Virus record (IMG/VR): IMGVR_UViG_3300042887_004507
Span: 1 to 25,756 of that record
From: a virus
Length of the DNA stretch: 25,756 nt
Direction: 5' to 3' (one strand)
The position numbers and the translations under genes are program-made. This document shows, piece by piece, positions 15,921 through 24,396 of the stretch. The notes under the pieces were generated by a model. It saw nothing but the letters and a program-made list of their open reading frames with translations, was not told where the DNA came from and did not search any database. Within the stretch, counting starts at the first letter, position 1, and each line of letters opens with the position of its first letter.

Positions 15921-16583
15921 AGTGGTGGTATTAAAGCAACTAGCATTGGTATTACAAATATTAGTCCAACTACGGGGTTAGGCATATCGTTATATAATGG
16001 ACCGGCAACAGGGTCAATGGCAACTTTTGGTTTATCGTTTTCTGGCACTGGGACATATGGTACACACGGCGCAGTAACTGGTGATTGGGTAACATATTTT
16101 ACAGTAGATAATACTGCAAATAGAGGATGGATATTTAAAAATACCAATATCGGTATTGGCGGCAATGTTGCATCAATCTCTAATGCTGGAACTATTAGTA
16201 CAACAACTACAATGTATGTCGATTCTGCTAGTTCAAATTTAGAAGTTGGTTATAAAATTGTACCGCAAGTTAGCAAATCTGTAGATTATCCAACTGTATT
16301 AACTGATTCAGGAAAACATATTTTTCATCCAGCTGCCGACACTACTAGTAGAACGTATACAATTGACAATGCCGTTGCATACCCTATTGGAACTGTACTA
16401 ACATTTATTAATGAAGGCGGTGCAGGAGTAATTTCTATTACAATTTCAGGTGCAAGTGCGTTGTTAGCATTAGTAGGAACCGGTGCTACTACTGTTCCAA
16501 AGTCTCTAGCTGCAAACGGTATGGCTACTGCAATAAAAATTACATCAACCAAGTGGCTAATTTCGGGATCGGGGTTAACATAA
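15585..16583 (+). CDS. Short tail fibre sharing the giant fibre's N-terminus
   Basis: 332 residues. The first 112 are nearly identical to the 2040-residue fibre and presumably dock to the same baseplate or fibre site. A middle beta-rich region (SIGITNISPTTGLGISLYNG, then AVTGDWVTYFTVD, then NIGIGGNVASISNAGTIS) leads to a C-terminal knob-like segment. That segment (SGKHIFHP, YTIDNAVAYPIGTVLTFINE, then GVISITISGA and KWLISGSG) is a widespread phage fibre C-terminal pattern. There is no 17-residue repeat shaft and no S74 domain. The start is fixed by the RBS and by conservation between the two copies. It is followed after 1 nt by the FN3 adhesin, so the two are co-translated. Confidence 0.82.
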   Translation: MALADKNIVITPNISLASDPKIVFSGADAITAAQNITLTAYPTLNGMLSFDGSAGQLLSVTNSLTGTIFAANDVSGIPSIEVLDTGLVKLAQYGGNVLIGTGTDDGLSKLQVSGGIKATSIGITNISPTTGLGISLYNGPATGSMATFGLSFSGTGTYGTHGAVTGDWVTYFTVDNTANRGWIFKNTNIGIGGNVASISNAGTISTTTTMYVDSASSNLEVGYKIVPQVSKSVDYPTVLTDSGKHIFHPAADTTSRTYTIDNAVAYPIGTVLTFINEGGAGVISITISGASALLALVGTGATTVPKSLAANGMATAIKITSTKWLISGSGLT

Positions 16584-16584
16584 C

Positions 16585-19500
16585 ATGAGTGGAATTTTAA
16601 ATGTATTATTGGCTAGCAGTAATAGTGCATCACCGCCAGCTGCTCCATCCGGCATTAGTGGTGCTACATATACCTCTGGTTCTGTAACTTTTAATTATAC
16701 AGCCGGATCTAATGGCGGATCACCGATCACTAATTATCGAGCAGTATCCGGAGGTACTAATTATGCTGTAACATATACGGCATCAGTGATAACAGTTAGT
16801 GGTTTAACTAACGGAACTACCTATAATTTTTATTTACAAGCATTTAACTCATCAGGATGGGGTACGCTTAGTTCAACTAGTACTGGATCGATAACACCGT
16901 ATGCCGGAACATTAACTGCACCGTCTATAACAAGTTGGACTTCAAATACAACTAACACTACATTTAACTGGGGAACGGTTACTTTTGCAACTTCTTATCA
17001 GATTGATTTTCAAAATGCCGGAACGTTTGCCCTTAATACTGCTAGTTTAACAACTAACTATGCGTCAACTGCAGCATCAGTAGTTATTAAAATTTACGCA
17101 ATTGCTACAGGATGGATTAATTCGTCAACAACTACATATACTGCAACATATACTACTCCAGGGTCTCCGACTGGTGTAGCTGCTGCACTAGTTGCAACAT
17201 CGGGCACCTTATCTGTGTCGTTTACTCCGTCACCTATTATTGGTGGCGGGTCAACTACAACTAGTGGATTAATAAAACAATATAATGTATACGTTAATGG
17301 AGGGTTAACTGTATCTTATACCGGTTCGTCTAATCCTATATCTTGCGGTAGTTTAACAGTTGGTACTAGTTATACATTTCAAATAACTCAAGTTAACTAT
17401 GCAAATTTAGAAAGTGCAAAAAGTACTGCATCAAGTAGTGTAGCAGCACCCGGCGTTCCCGCTGCACCAACAATTGGTACAGCTACTGCAACTGGTACTC
17501 AAACTGCAACGTTGGCATTTACTGCTAATACAACAAACGGGTATCCAATTACATCATATCAAGCATTTACATCAGGCGGTACTTCGGTTAATATTGCATC
17601 AAGTACAGCATCTTTGTTATCATTAAATGGATTAACACAAGGCAATTCGTATCAATTTTATATGAAAGTAGTTAATGCAATTGGAACTAGCGCACAAAGT
17701 GGAACTAGTACACCGGCTATAACTACATGGACTACGCCAAGTGCTCCTACAATGGGTACTGTAACTGTATCAGGAACTACTATTACTATCCCATGGACTG
17801 CTCCTTCAAGTACCGGTGGCACTCCGATTGATTATTATTACTTATACACCGGTGCAACATTAATTTCATCTACGATTGCATCATCGGCAGTATCATATTC
17901 GTATACTGGTGTTAAAAATACCGCGTATACGTTTACAATTTATGCACATAATTCAGTTGGATTAAGTACTGTTAGTGCTACTAGTAATTCAGTAACTGCA
18001 ACTGGTGTACCGAATGCACCGTCGCTAACTAGTGCAACTTTTTCAGGAACTACAGTATATGCGTATTTTTCTGCGCCATTAAATACCGGCGGACTTCCTA
18101 TTGACGTATATCGAATAGATAACAATGGATCACCGTTAACTACTACACAAACTACATCGCCTTATACATTTACCGGTGCATATGGAACTACATACACGCT
18201 TACTGTGTATGCACACAATTCTGCAGGATGGAGTACTGTAAGTAACAGCGGATCCACAAAACCATATACTACCCCAGGTACTGCATCGAGTTTGTCATTT
18301 GCACAAACTGGTTTAAATACTGGAAACTTAACATTTACTAATCCGGCTAATAATGGCGAAGCAATTGATTACTACCATGTTTATATTGGCGGATCATATA
18401 ATCAAACAGTTAATGGTGCTGGATCTCCGCTTGCATTAACCAGCATATCTAACGGCAGTATTATTACAATTTATGCACATAATGCAGCAGGATTTGGAGG
18501 AGTTAGTACATCTACAACTGCATCAATGGTTGCAATACCTAGTACGCTTACGATATCATCGTCAAGTGTTACGTCATCAGGCGCTACAATTAGCTTTACG
18601 CAAACTGGTGGAGCTCCGACTAGCTGGATAATATGGAACTATCCAACATACAACTCGTATACTGGCGGTTCTCAATTATATAATGGTCCATCTGTACCGT
18701 CAGTTGCATTGTCGTTGTCATCTAGTACTACATATAACTTAGCTGCATACGGGTTAAACGTAGCAGGGCAGTCAACTAACTGGTCAACTATGATTCAAGT
18801 AATAACACCGGCAGCATCTTCAATACCGGGTGCTCCGACTATTACTAGCGGTGGGATAGGTAATGCTACTGGATACATATATTTTAATGCAGGATCGTCT
18901 GGAAATCTAACAATTACTGCATATCAAGCATATGATTCAAACTCGGCAACTTATTTTAATGCAACTGGTACTACAAGTCCAGTATCTGTTAGTTTATCAA
19001 ACGGCACAACTTACAGAATGTATTTGCGAGCATTTAACTCATTAGGATGGGGACCGTTAAGTTCAGGGTACGTTGATATTACTCCATATGCAGGTACATT
19101 AACAGCGCCTGCTATATCTAGTTGGACGTCTAATGCAACGTCTATATATTGGACATGGCCTGCAGTAACTAGTGCAACGTCATACCAAATGGATTTTCAA
19201 AATGCCGGTACATTTGCAACTAATACCGTTAGTCCACCATCCCCAGGGTTTGGCCCAATTGCACAAAATGCAGTGTTTAAAGTATATGCAAAAGCAGCTG
19301 GATGGTTAAATTCAAGTGTATCAACATCAACTGCAACGTTTACTACGCCTGGTGCTCCAACAGTTGGAACATTAACAGTTGACGGGACTGCTACGGTAAC
19401 ATTACCTGTTACTCCGTCTGCAAATATAGGAGGTGGCTCATCTACAGCTGCGGGTGTAATAAAACAATATAATATATACATGAACGGTAGTGCATCGCTT

Positions 19501-20946
19501 AGTTATACAACAACAACACTTCCTTGGACAAAAGCAATGGCTGCAAACACTAGTTACTATTTTCAAGTAACACAAGTTAACTATGCAAATTTAGAAAGTG
19601 CAAAAAGTGCCGTTTCAAATACTATAACCACACCAACATGGCCTAGTGCTCCTCCTGGACTGTATTACTCAGTAACTACTGCAGGAGTAGTTACGCTTGG
19701 ATGGGGTACAACTACAAATGGAGGATCGACCATTCTTGATTACACTACATACTTAAATGGTACGGGTTACAGTGTAGTTGCTAATCCTCCTGCAAACATA
19801 TCTGCAACAGCTGGTGCTGCTGTTAGTGTTGGGGTATCTGCACGTAACGCAATAGGAAGTAGTCCTACTTCTACATTAACTAACATTGCTGTACTAGTAG
19901 CACCGGTAATTACTACTTCGTTGTCTGGAACAACTCTCACTGTTTCTATGGCTTCCACAGGCGCAAGTGGATATACATGGGGTATGTTTACTACGGGGTA
20001 TGGCACTCCAAATACCGCTGGGTCCAACGGCATATCACAGTTTACTATAACTGTTCCAACTACTACTACTACTTATTATATATCAGCATGGGCAAGGACT
20101 GGAACAGCTGGCGTAGTTTCAGCAATTGGGTATAAAACTAGTACTATCACAGTTACTTCAAATACACTTAATTGGACAAGTACCTCCGGCTCAATAACTG
20201 TTGTACCTGGTTCAACAGTAACAGTAATGATGTACGGTGCAACAGGCGGTGGCGGCGGTCGTGATACTGCAAAGGGCGGTAACGGCGGCACATCGTCACA
20301 GTTAACTGGAACTATTACTGTACCTGCCAATCAGACTAGTATAGCATACTCAATTGGCGGTGGCGGTGGTGCAGGACAAGGTGGCACATCGTGGGCAAAC
20401 TCAAACTCTGGCGGTAATGGGGGGTCTGGAGACGCTTCTGGCGGTTATGGCGGTGACTGCCGAACGTCCGGTACTAGCGGAACTGGCGGCGGTGGTGGCG
20501 GATCCTCCCGTGCATGGTTTAGCCCAAGTGGAACTACAATATGCATTGCCGGGGGTAGCGGCGGTGGCGGTGGTGGTTCAGGGAGTAGAGCAGGCACTAT
20601 TGGTGGGTCAGTGTCTGCAACAAACGGAACTGCTACAACGTCAACGGCTGGCAGTCCCGGTTACAGTATACGTGGTACTAGCTCAACCGGCGACGGTGGT
20701 GGTGGTGGTGGTGGTGGTGGTGGCTCAACAGGCGGCGCCGGTGGCGCCCAGGGGTCAGATGCATCAGCAGCAGCAGGCGGAGGTGTTGCCGGCTCAAACT
20801 ATCTTGGTACAGGAATGACAGTATCAACTCTAGCATACGCATCTGGAGGAGCTGGTGGTGCAACAGGAACTGCCGCAGGAACACTTGCTACCGACGGCGG
20901 CGCTGGTGCAATACGTATAACGTATCCTTCGTATACATTGTCTTAA
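16585..20946 (+). CDS. Fibronectin-III repeat adhesin with polyglycine tip
   Basis: 1453 residues. After a short N-terminus, about a dozen fibronectin type III-like domains follow. They are marked by recurring APS/APT starts, 'GGSPITNYR', 'NGTTYNFYLQAFNSSGWG' and 'YTFTIYAHNS.G.S' strands, and reach to about residue 1185. The remainder begins like phage glycine-rich tips (WTSTSGSITVVPGSTVTVMMYGA) and becomes extremely Gly-rich, ending in DGGAGAIRITYPSYTLS. This resembles the polyglycine-sandwich tips of T4-like adhesins (gp38 of phage S16), an inference from composition. A three-domain stretch is duplicated inside the gene. No signal peptide or membrane segment is seen. Likely role: receptor-binding virion protein, co-expressed with the short fibre upstream. 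Confidence 0.85.
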   Translation: MSGILNVLLASSNSASPPAAPSGISGATYTSGSVTFNYTAGSNGGSPITNYRAVSGGTNYAVTYTASVITVSGLTNGTTYNFYLQAFNSSGWGTLSSTSTGSITPYAGTLTAPSITSWTSNTTNTTFNWGTVTFATSYQIDFQNAGTFALNTASLTTNYASTAASVVIKIYAIATGWINSSTTTYTATYTTPGSPTGVAAALVATSGTLSVSFTPSPIIGGGSTTTSGLIKQYNVYVNGGLTVSYTGSSNPISCGSLTVGTSYTFQITQVNYANLESAKSTASSSVAAPGVPAAPTIGTATATGTQTATLAFTANTTNGYPITSYQAFTSGGTSVNIASSTASLLSLNGLTQGNSYQFYMKVVNAIGTSAQSGTSTPAITTWTTPSAPTMGTVTVSGTTITIPWTAPSSTGGTPIDYYYLYTGATLISSTIASSAVSYSYTGVKNTAYTFTIYAHNSVGLSTVSATSNSVTATGVPNAPSLTSATFSGTTVYAYFSAPLNTGGLPIDVYRIDNNGSPLTTTQTTSPYTFTGAYGTTYTLTVYAHNSAGWSTVSNSGSTKPYTTPGTASSLSFAQTGLNTGNLTFTNPANNGEAIDYYHVYIGGSYNQTVNGAGSPLALTSISNGSIITIYAHNAAGFGGVSTSTTASMVAIPSTLTISSSSVTSSGATISFTQTGGAPTSWIIWNYPTYNSYTGGSQLYNGPSVPSVALSLSSSTTYNLAAYGLNVAGQSTNWSTMIQVITPAASSIPGAPTITSGGIGNATGYIYFNAGSSGNLTITAYQAYDSNSATYFNATGTTSPVSVSLSNGTTYRMYLRAFNSLGWGPLSSGYVDITPYAGTLTAPAISSWTSNATSIYWTWPAVTSATSYQMDFQNAGTFATNTVSPPSPGFGPIAQNAVFKVYAKAAGWLNSSVSTSTATFTTPGAPTVGTLTVDGTATVTLPVTPSANIGGGSSTAAGVIKQYNIYMNGSASLSYTTTTLPWTKAMAANTSYYFQVTQVNYANLESAKSAVSNTITTPTWPSAPPGLYYSVTTAGVVTLGWGTTTNGGSTILDYTTYLNGTGYSVVANPPANISATAGAAVSVGVSARNAIGSSPTSTLTNIAVLVAPVITTSLSGTTLTVSMASTGASGYTWGMFTTGYGTPNTAGSNGISQFTITVPTTTTTYYISAWARTGTAGVVSAIGYKTSTITVTSNTLNWTSTSGSITVVPGSTVTVMMYGATGGGGGRDTAKGGNGGTSSQLTGTITVPANQTSIAYSIGGGGGAGQGGTSWANSNSGGNGGSGDASGGYGGDCRTSGTSGTGGGGGGSSRAWFSPSGTTICIAGGSGGGGGGSGSRAGTIGGSVSATNGTATTSTAGSPGYSIRGTSSTGDGGGGGGGGGGSTGGAGGAQGSDASAAAGGGVAGSNYLGTGMTVSTLAYASGGAGGATGTAAGTLATDGGAGAIRITYPSYTLS
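16891..17430 (+). repeat. Intragenic FN3 duplication, copy 1
   Basis: Encodes TPYAGTLTAPSITSWTSN through QVNYANLESAKST. It pairs with 19081-19614, where the same domain order recurs with diverged sequence but nearly identical ends. Similarity weakly extends upstream into the preceding domain (NGTTYNFYLQAFNS). Confidence 0.82.
19081..19614 (+). repeat. Intragenic FN3 duplication, copy 2
   Basis: Encodes TPYAGTLTAPAISSWTSN through QVNYANLESAKSA, the diverged second copy of 16891-17430. About 1.65 kb of other FN3-type domains lies between the copies. Confidence 0.82.
20695..20724 (+). repeat. GGT microsatellite coding ten glycines
   Basis: Nine consecutive GGT codons followed by GGC lie in the polyglycine tip of the adhesin (after Asp, before Ser-Thr-Gly-Gly). 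Because the unit is one codon, slippage would change glycine number without shifting the frame. Confidence 0.95.
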
Positions 20947-20975
20947 AACTTACTACGCCAATTCTAACGCTAATT

Positions 20976-21003
20976 TAGTAACAGTAACTTACTATCAATT
21001 TTC
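20976..21003. terminator. Weak hairpin between convergent genes
   Basis: TAGTAA (20976-20981) and TTACTA (20989-20994) can pair around a 7-nt loop, followed by the T-rich TCAATTTTCA. It lies in the 67-bp gap between the adhesin and the Nudix gene, which converge. The 6-bp AT-rich stem makes this doubtful, and I see no better terminator in the gap. Confidence 0.25.
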
Positions 21004-21013
21004 AATAGCATAA

Positions 21014-21463
21014 TTATAAACTATCAATTATATCAATTAATGTTTGAATCTTAGTTTGAATAATTTTATTACGCAAACTAAGATTTAGTCCACGATGAAT
21101 AGGTTTAGGTAAAACATTTAAATCAAACCATCCCCAAGCAATGTGTTCATCACTTAACGTTGGTACAAATTCGTTCTCGACTAAACAAAAGTATGTGTGA
21201 AAATTAAAGACACTATCGTTAGATACAAACTTTTCTAACGGTAGTGTTTTTTTAATGTCTGGAAGAAATCCTATTTCTTCCTCTATCTCGCGGGTAAGAC
21301 CCTGCCATGGGTTTTCGTTAGCAAGGTTAGTACCGCCAACTAATCCCCAAGATCCTTGATGTTTACCTGAGGATTTTTGAATCAAAAGAAATCTATGTGT
21401 AGCTTGTGAGTAAATTAATGCACCACTGCAAATTATTTGATCTTTTATATTTCCAATCGCCAT
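21014..21463 (-). CDS. Nudix hydrolase
   Basis: 149 residues with a perfect Nudix box at residues 44-66 (G-x5-E-x7-REIEEEIGF), so the metal-binding glutamates and REUxEE core are present. The surrounding fold is typical: a first strand ICSGALIY, FLLIQKS, and SWGLVGG before the box. The late IAWGWFDLNVLP strand is typical of the nucleotide-sugar and mannosyl-hydrolase-like groups, but the substrate cannot be called. The start overlaps the end of the gp15 gene by 19 nt, so it is co-transcribed with the neck/tail-completion genes. A decayed fragment of a second copy lies at 15478-15548. Confidence 0.9.
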   Translation of the reverse strand: MAIGNIKDQIICSGALIYSQATHRFLLIQKSSGKHQGSWGLVGGTNLANENPWQGLTREIEEEIGFLPDIKKTLPLEKFVSNDSVFNFHTYFCLVENEFVPTLSDEHIAWGWFDLNVLPKPIHRGLNLSLRNKIIQTKIQTLIDIIDSL

Positions 21464-22920
21464 GCCCCAACCTTATATATACCTTCAAAACTTTTTACCC
21501 ATGCAACACCGTTCCATAAGTATTGTATACCGGTATACAAATTAGTTTGCCATATCATAGTATCATATTCGTTTTGAGAATCAAAAATTACAATCCACTT
21601 AGTACCGTTCCATTCAATTATATCATTTTCATGAGCAATTAACTCGCTATCATCTAATCCTTTCCAAGCATCTGCACCGTCTGCATTTAGCGCAGAACCA
21701 ATGTCTTCTATTAATAATAATCGCAAACCAGGTGCTAACGGTTGTTCAATATCTTGACTTATTGGATAACGTGGATCATATGTTAATGGATTTATAATTG
21801 CATCAAATGTTCCAGGACTATTTATTCTATTATTATTTGGATTCCACTCAAAATCTGTATCCAAATGGCCGTCACTGTCTATACCAGTATTAGAATTTAA
21901 CGTATCTACATCCCAGTTTACATGCAAAATTGTTTCGTCAATATCATCTGTTGTTACAGTCCCGTTAATTTCTGTTCTGTTATGTTGACTTAGGAATAAT
22001 CTACTTACACCGGATACAAACTTTTTAGGATATAAATCTAATACTTGATTCCAGTTAACTGGTAATGATGCAGGTTCCGGCATATCAAATGACAAATTGT
22101 TTTTTAAATTACTTTCAGTTGAATTAAGGAGTGTTACACGGTTGTTATATACTTCAATTGTATAATCTTCCATTACTGTAACAACTTCTGTTAACAATGT
22201 TGACGGCAGTGACTCCGGAACAATGTAATCAGATCCAAACCCTGAAATATAATTTGAATTTACATCGTGTATTCCTGAAATAACTTTTGTAATAACACCC
22301 ATTTGTTTAACTTTAATAGGAGGACTAATCCATATAGGCGTACTTAATGTTAATGTACCAATGTCTATTGGCGTGTCTGTACCAACAGGAATAGCCTTGC
22401 TTGACCATGTAACACTGTCTAAATTTAGCACAGTTATACTAGTCCAGTCTACGTAGTTATCAGTAGTTTGCAATTCTAAACTAGGATTAAACCACATTAA
22501 GATTTGTTCCATAATCTGTAGCTTTTGATCAGTACTTGCTGTCCATATGTCAACTTTCATAGTTAACTTAAATGGTGTTGGCATCAATCTTTCTATTGTA
22601 TAGTTACGTCCTGAATTATTAGTATACGCATTTCCGTTAATATCACGTTCTCTAATTTGTTTTTTGCTAACAAACGTAGAATCTGATAATCGTTCTCGAT
22701 CTAATTCTAAACCGTATATGTATACACTAATTCTTGGTATTGAGTTTACAGAATTTTCAGAATTTTGTCTAATAATAGTTGCAGCTTGTCTATCAGCATC
22801 ACCGTATGCAACTGGTACACGATGCAACGTGCCGTCGCTATATCGAACGGTAAATTCGCTTAAAACTCTTATTGTTTGCGTAACGTACCGTCTTATGGCG
22901 CCGTCGTAAAAATGTTGCAT
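21445..22920 (-). CDS. 15: Tail sheath stabiliser, T4 gp15-like
   Basis: 491 residues. The first about 220 follow the T4 gp15 pattern: FYDGAIRRYVTQ (T4 FYNSSFRRYAT), HRVPVAYGDADRQ, PRISVYIYGLE, LMPTPFKLTMKVDIWT, LQIMEQILMWFNPSLE and STPIWISPPIK. In T4, gp15 caps the finished tail and joins it to the head neck. The remaining about 270 residues have no clear T4 gp15 counterpart (272 residues in total); they are acidic and include WNGTKWIVIF and LWNGVAWVKSFEG, two related 'WNG..W' segments. The ATG is preceded by an AAAGGAGA RBS. The gap to the gp14 gene is only 22 bp, so the two form an operon. Confidence 0.82.
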   Translation of the reverse strand: MQHFYDGAIRRYVTQTIRVLSEFTVRYSDGTLHRVPVAYGDADRQAATIIRQNSENSVNSIPRISVYIYGLELDRERLSDSTFVSKKQIRERDINGNAYTNNSGRNYTIERLMPTPFKLTMKVDIWTASTDQKLQIMEQILMWFNPSLELQTTDNYVDWTSITVLNLDSVTWSSKAIPVGTDTPIDIGTLTLSTPIWISPPIKVKQMGVITKVISGIHDVNSNYISGFGSDYIVPESLPSTLLTEVVTVMEDYTIEVYNNRVTLLNSTESNLKNNLSFDMPEPASLPVNWNQVLDLYPKKFVSGVSRLFLSQHNRTEINGTVTTDDIDETILHVNWDVDTLNSNTGIDSDGHLDTDFEWNPNNNRINSPGTFDAIINPLTYDPRYPISQDIEQPLAPGLRLLLIEDIGSALNADGADAWKGLDDSELIAHENDIIEWNGTKWIVIFDSQNEYDTMIWQTNLYTGIQYLWNGVAWVKSFEGIYKVGAWRLEI

Positions 22921-22942
22921 ATAATCTCCTTTTACTTATATA

Positions 22943-24364
22943 TTATAAATCTGCCTTTGGTTTAAGTGCTTTTGATAAACTTTGACGTTCTGCTTCTCTA
23001 TGGTTATACATACTAACACGCCATGCACCGTCAAACGGAATAGTAACCTGTGTATCATCAATTATTGGCAATGTTACTTTAATTACAGAATCTTCAACTG
23101 TGCATAACAATTCATAGTCTGCAATTGCAAAATCTAAAATTGTAACTTCTAACTTAAGAACTAGATATAATCCAACAATATTTTCGTTAATTGCAGTAAC
23201 AAATTCTGTATCGCCTTTGAATAGTTTAACGTAATCTGTTGCAATTTCGTCAGTATACATAAACTTATTATTGTTAATAAATCCAGCTTTTAATGTTTGT
23301 CTTGAATCTGTATTTGTTAACGTCATACGTACATTATCCTCAACTTTTAACCATCGTTGGCCATTAAACATAAACAATCTATTTGGTAAGAAATCAAGCC
23401 TTAAAAAATAATCGTCCTTAGCTACCATTTCTGGGAAACGAATCCCTTGTCCAAATACATAGCCATTAGGCGGATATCCGTCACCAAATAAGTAACCTGT
23501 ATAACCGGTGCGTAACGGTATTGCATTAAGACTGGCTGCATTAATGTTTGAATTACCATCAACTAATTGACTAGCATAGCTAGTATCTATTTCATCAGAA
23601 TCAACTGTAGTTAACAATGTTTGTCCTGTAATAGGATCAGTTGCCAATGTATAAAAATGTCTAGTTTCAAAACCACTTAACGGCGAGTCAGCTTCGGCTT
23701 GTCTTACTATTGCATCGTTTATTTCTAGTTCTTTATTACGAGTACTTAATAAATCACGTAATGCATAATTAGAATCTTCACCTGCTGGTTTATCCAATAT
23801 ATCAGAAAATTGTTGACTATCTGTAAGTTTTTTAAGTTTAATTCTGTACAAATGCGGATACCATGTAGCACTATATCCTTCACTAGGTCGATCAACTTCT
23901 TCTATAACAAAGAATCTAGGCATACTTACATCAAAGTCGTTTAATGCAAAGTCGTCTTTTAAATGAGGTAATTCCATCACATCGCCCGCTAATGGTTTAC
24001 GACCGAGTGATGTAATAATATCGTTAAGGTGTACTGTCATGAATACAGTGTCGTTATCAATAAACAAACCAAACTGGCTTAAATTAAAATTAAGATTTTG
24101 AAGTTGATAATGCCCGCGAATTCGATAGATTTCTTCTTCATATTTGCGATCACGATTTTCTAAAAACAATAAATCTTGAATATTTGTTTCTTTAATTACA
24201 TCGTAAATTGGTTGATCAGCTGTTCCTTCTAAAGGATTTTTTGGTCCTAAATATTTGTGAACATAAACATCTGTACCTCCAACTTGAAACATCATTGATA
24301 TTTGACGATCAATGAATCTATAATTATTTCCTTTCTCAGGTTTGTATAAACTTAATCTGGGCAA
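22943..24364 (-). CDS. 14: Neck/head-completion protein, T4 gp14-like
   Basis: 473 residues. The start is TTG (24364-24362), with AAGGAGAA just upstream and no better ATG; the next Met is residue 24. The N-terminal region carries FQVGGTDVYVHKYLGPK (residues 26-42). The stretch from about 61 to 180 follows T4 gp14: a charged helix, FNLSQFGLFIDNDTVFMTV, GDVMELPHL (127-135), FFVIEEVDRP (151-160) and a late YRIKLKKL. gp14 forms part of the neck that closes the DNA-filled head and accepts the tail. At 473 versus about 256 residues it has a long C-terminal extension containing FNGQRWLKVED. The assignment rests on pattern and on adjacency to gp15 and gp13. Confidence 0.72.
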   Translation of the reverse strand: MPRLSLYKPEKGNNYRFIDRQISMMFQVGGTDVYVHKYLGPKNPLEGTADQPIYDVIKETNIQDLLFLENRDRKYEEEIYRIRGHYQLQNLNFNLSQFGLFIDNDTVFMTVHLNDIITSLGRKPLAGDVMELPHLKDDFALNDFDVSMPRFFVIEEVDRPSEGYSATWYPHLYRIKLKKLTDSQQFSDILDKPAGEDSNYALRDLLSTRNKELEINDAIVRQAEADSPLSGFETRHFYTLATDPITGQTLLTTVDSDEIDTSYASQLVDGNSNINAASLNAIPLRTGYTGYLFGDGYPPNGYVFGQGIRFPEMVAKDDYFLRLDFLPNRLFMFNGQRWLKVEDNVRMTLTNTDSRQTLKAGFINNNKFMYTDEIATDYVKLFKGDTEFVTAINENIVGLYLVLKLEVTILDFAIADYELLCTVEDSVIKVTLPIIDDTQVTIPFDGAWRVSMYNHREAERQSLSKALKPKADL

Positions 24365-24388
24365 AGTACTTCTCCTTGAGTGTTATCA

Positions 24389-24396
24389 TATTTATC
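24389..24396 (-). promoter_or_regulatory. Late-promoter-like GATAAATA before gp14
   Basis: Minus-strand GATAAATA lies 24 nt before the TTG start, the same spacing as the AATAAATA elements before the fibre and glycan genes. It overlaps the stop codon of the homing endonuclease (24392-24394), so that gene fits exactly up to the gp14 promoter. Confidence 0.5.

Noticed and set aside
20354-20818. 154-residue open frame and matching antisense frame over the polyglycine region
   Set aside because: They are low-complexity shadows (Val/Ala- and His-rich) of the GGT-repeat coding sequence.
22664-22909. 81-residue plus-strand frame inside the gp15 gene
   Set aside because: It is fully antisense to a conserved structural gene with a clear domain pattern, and has no RBS or recognisable domain.
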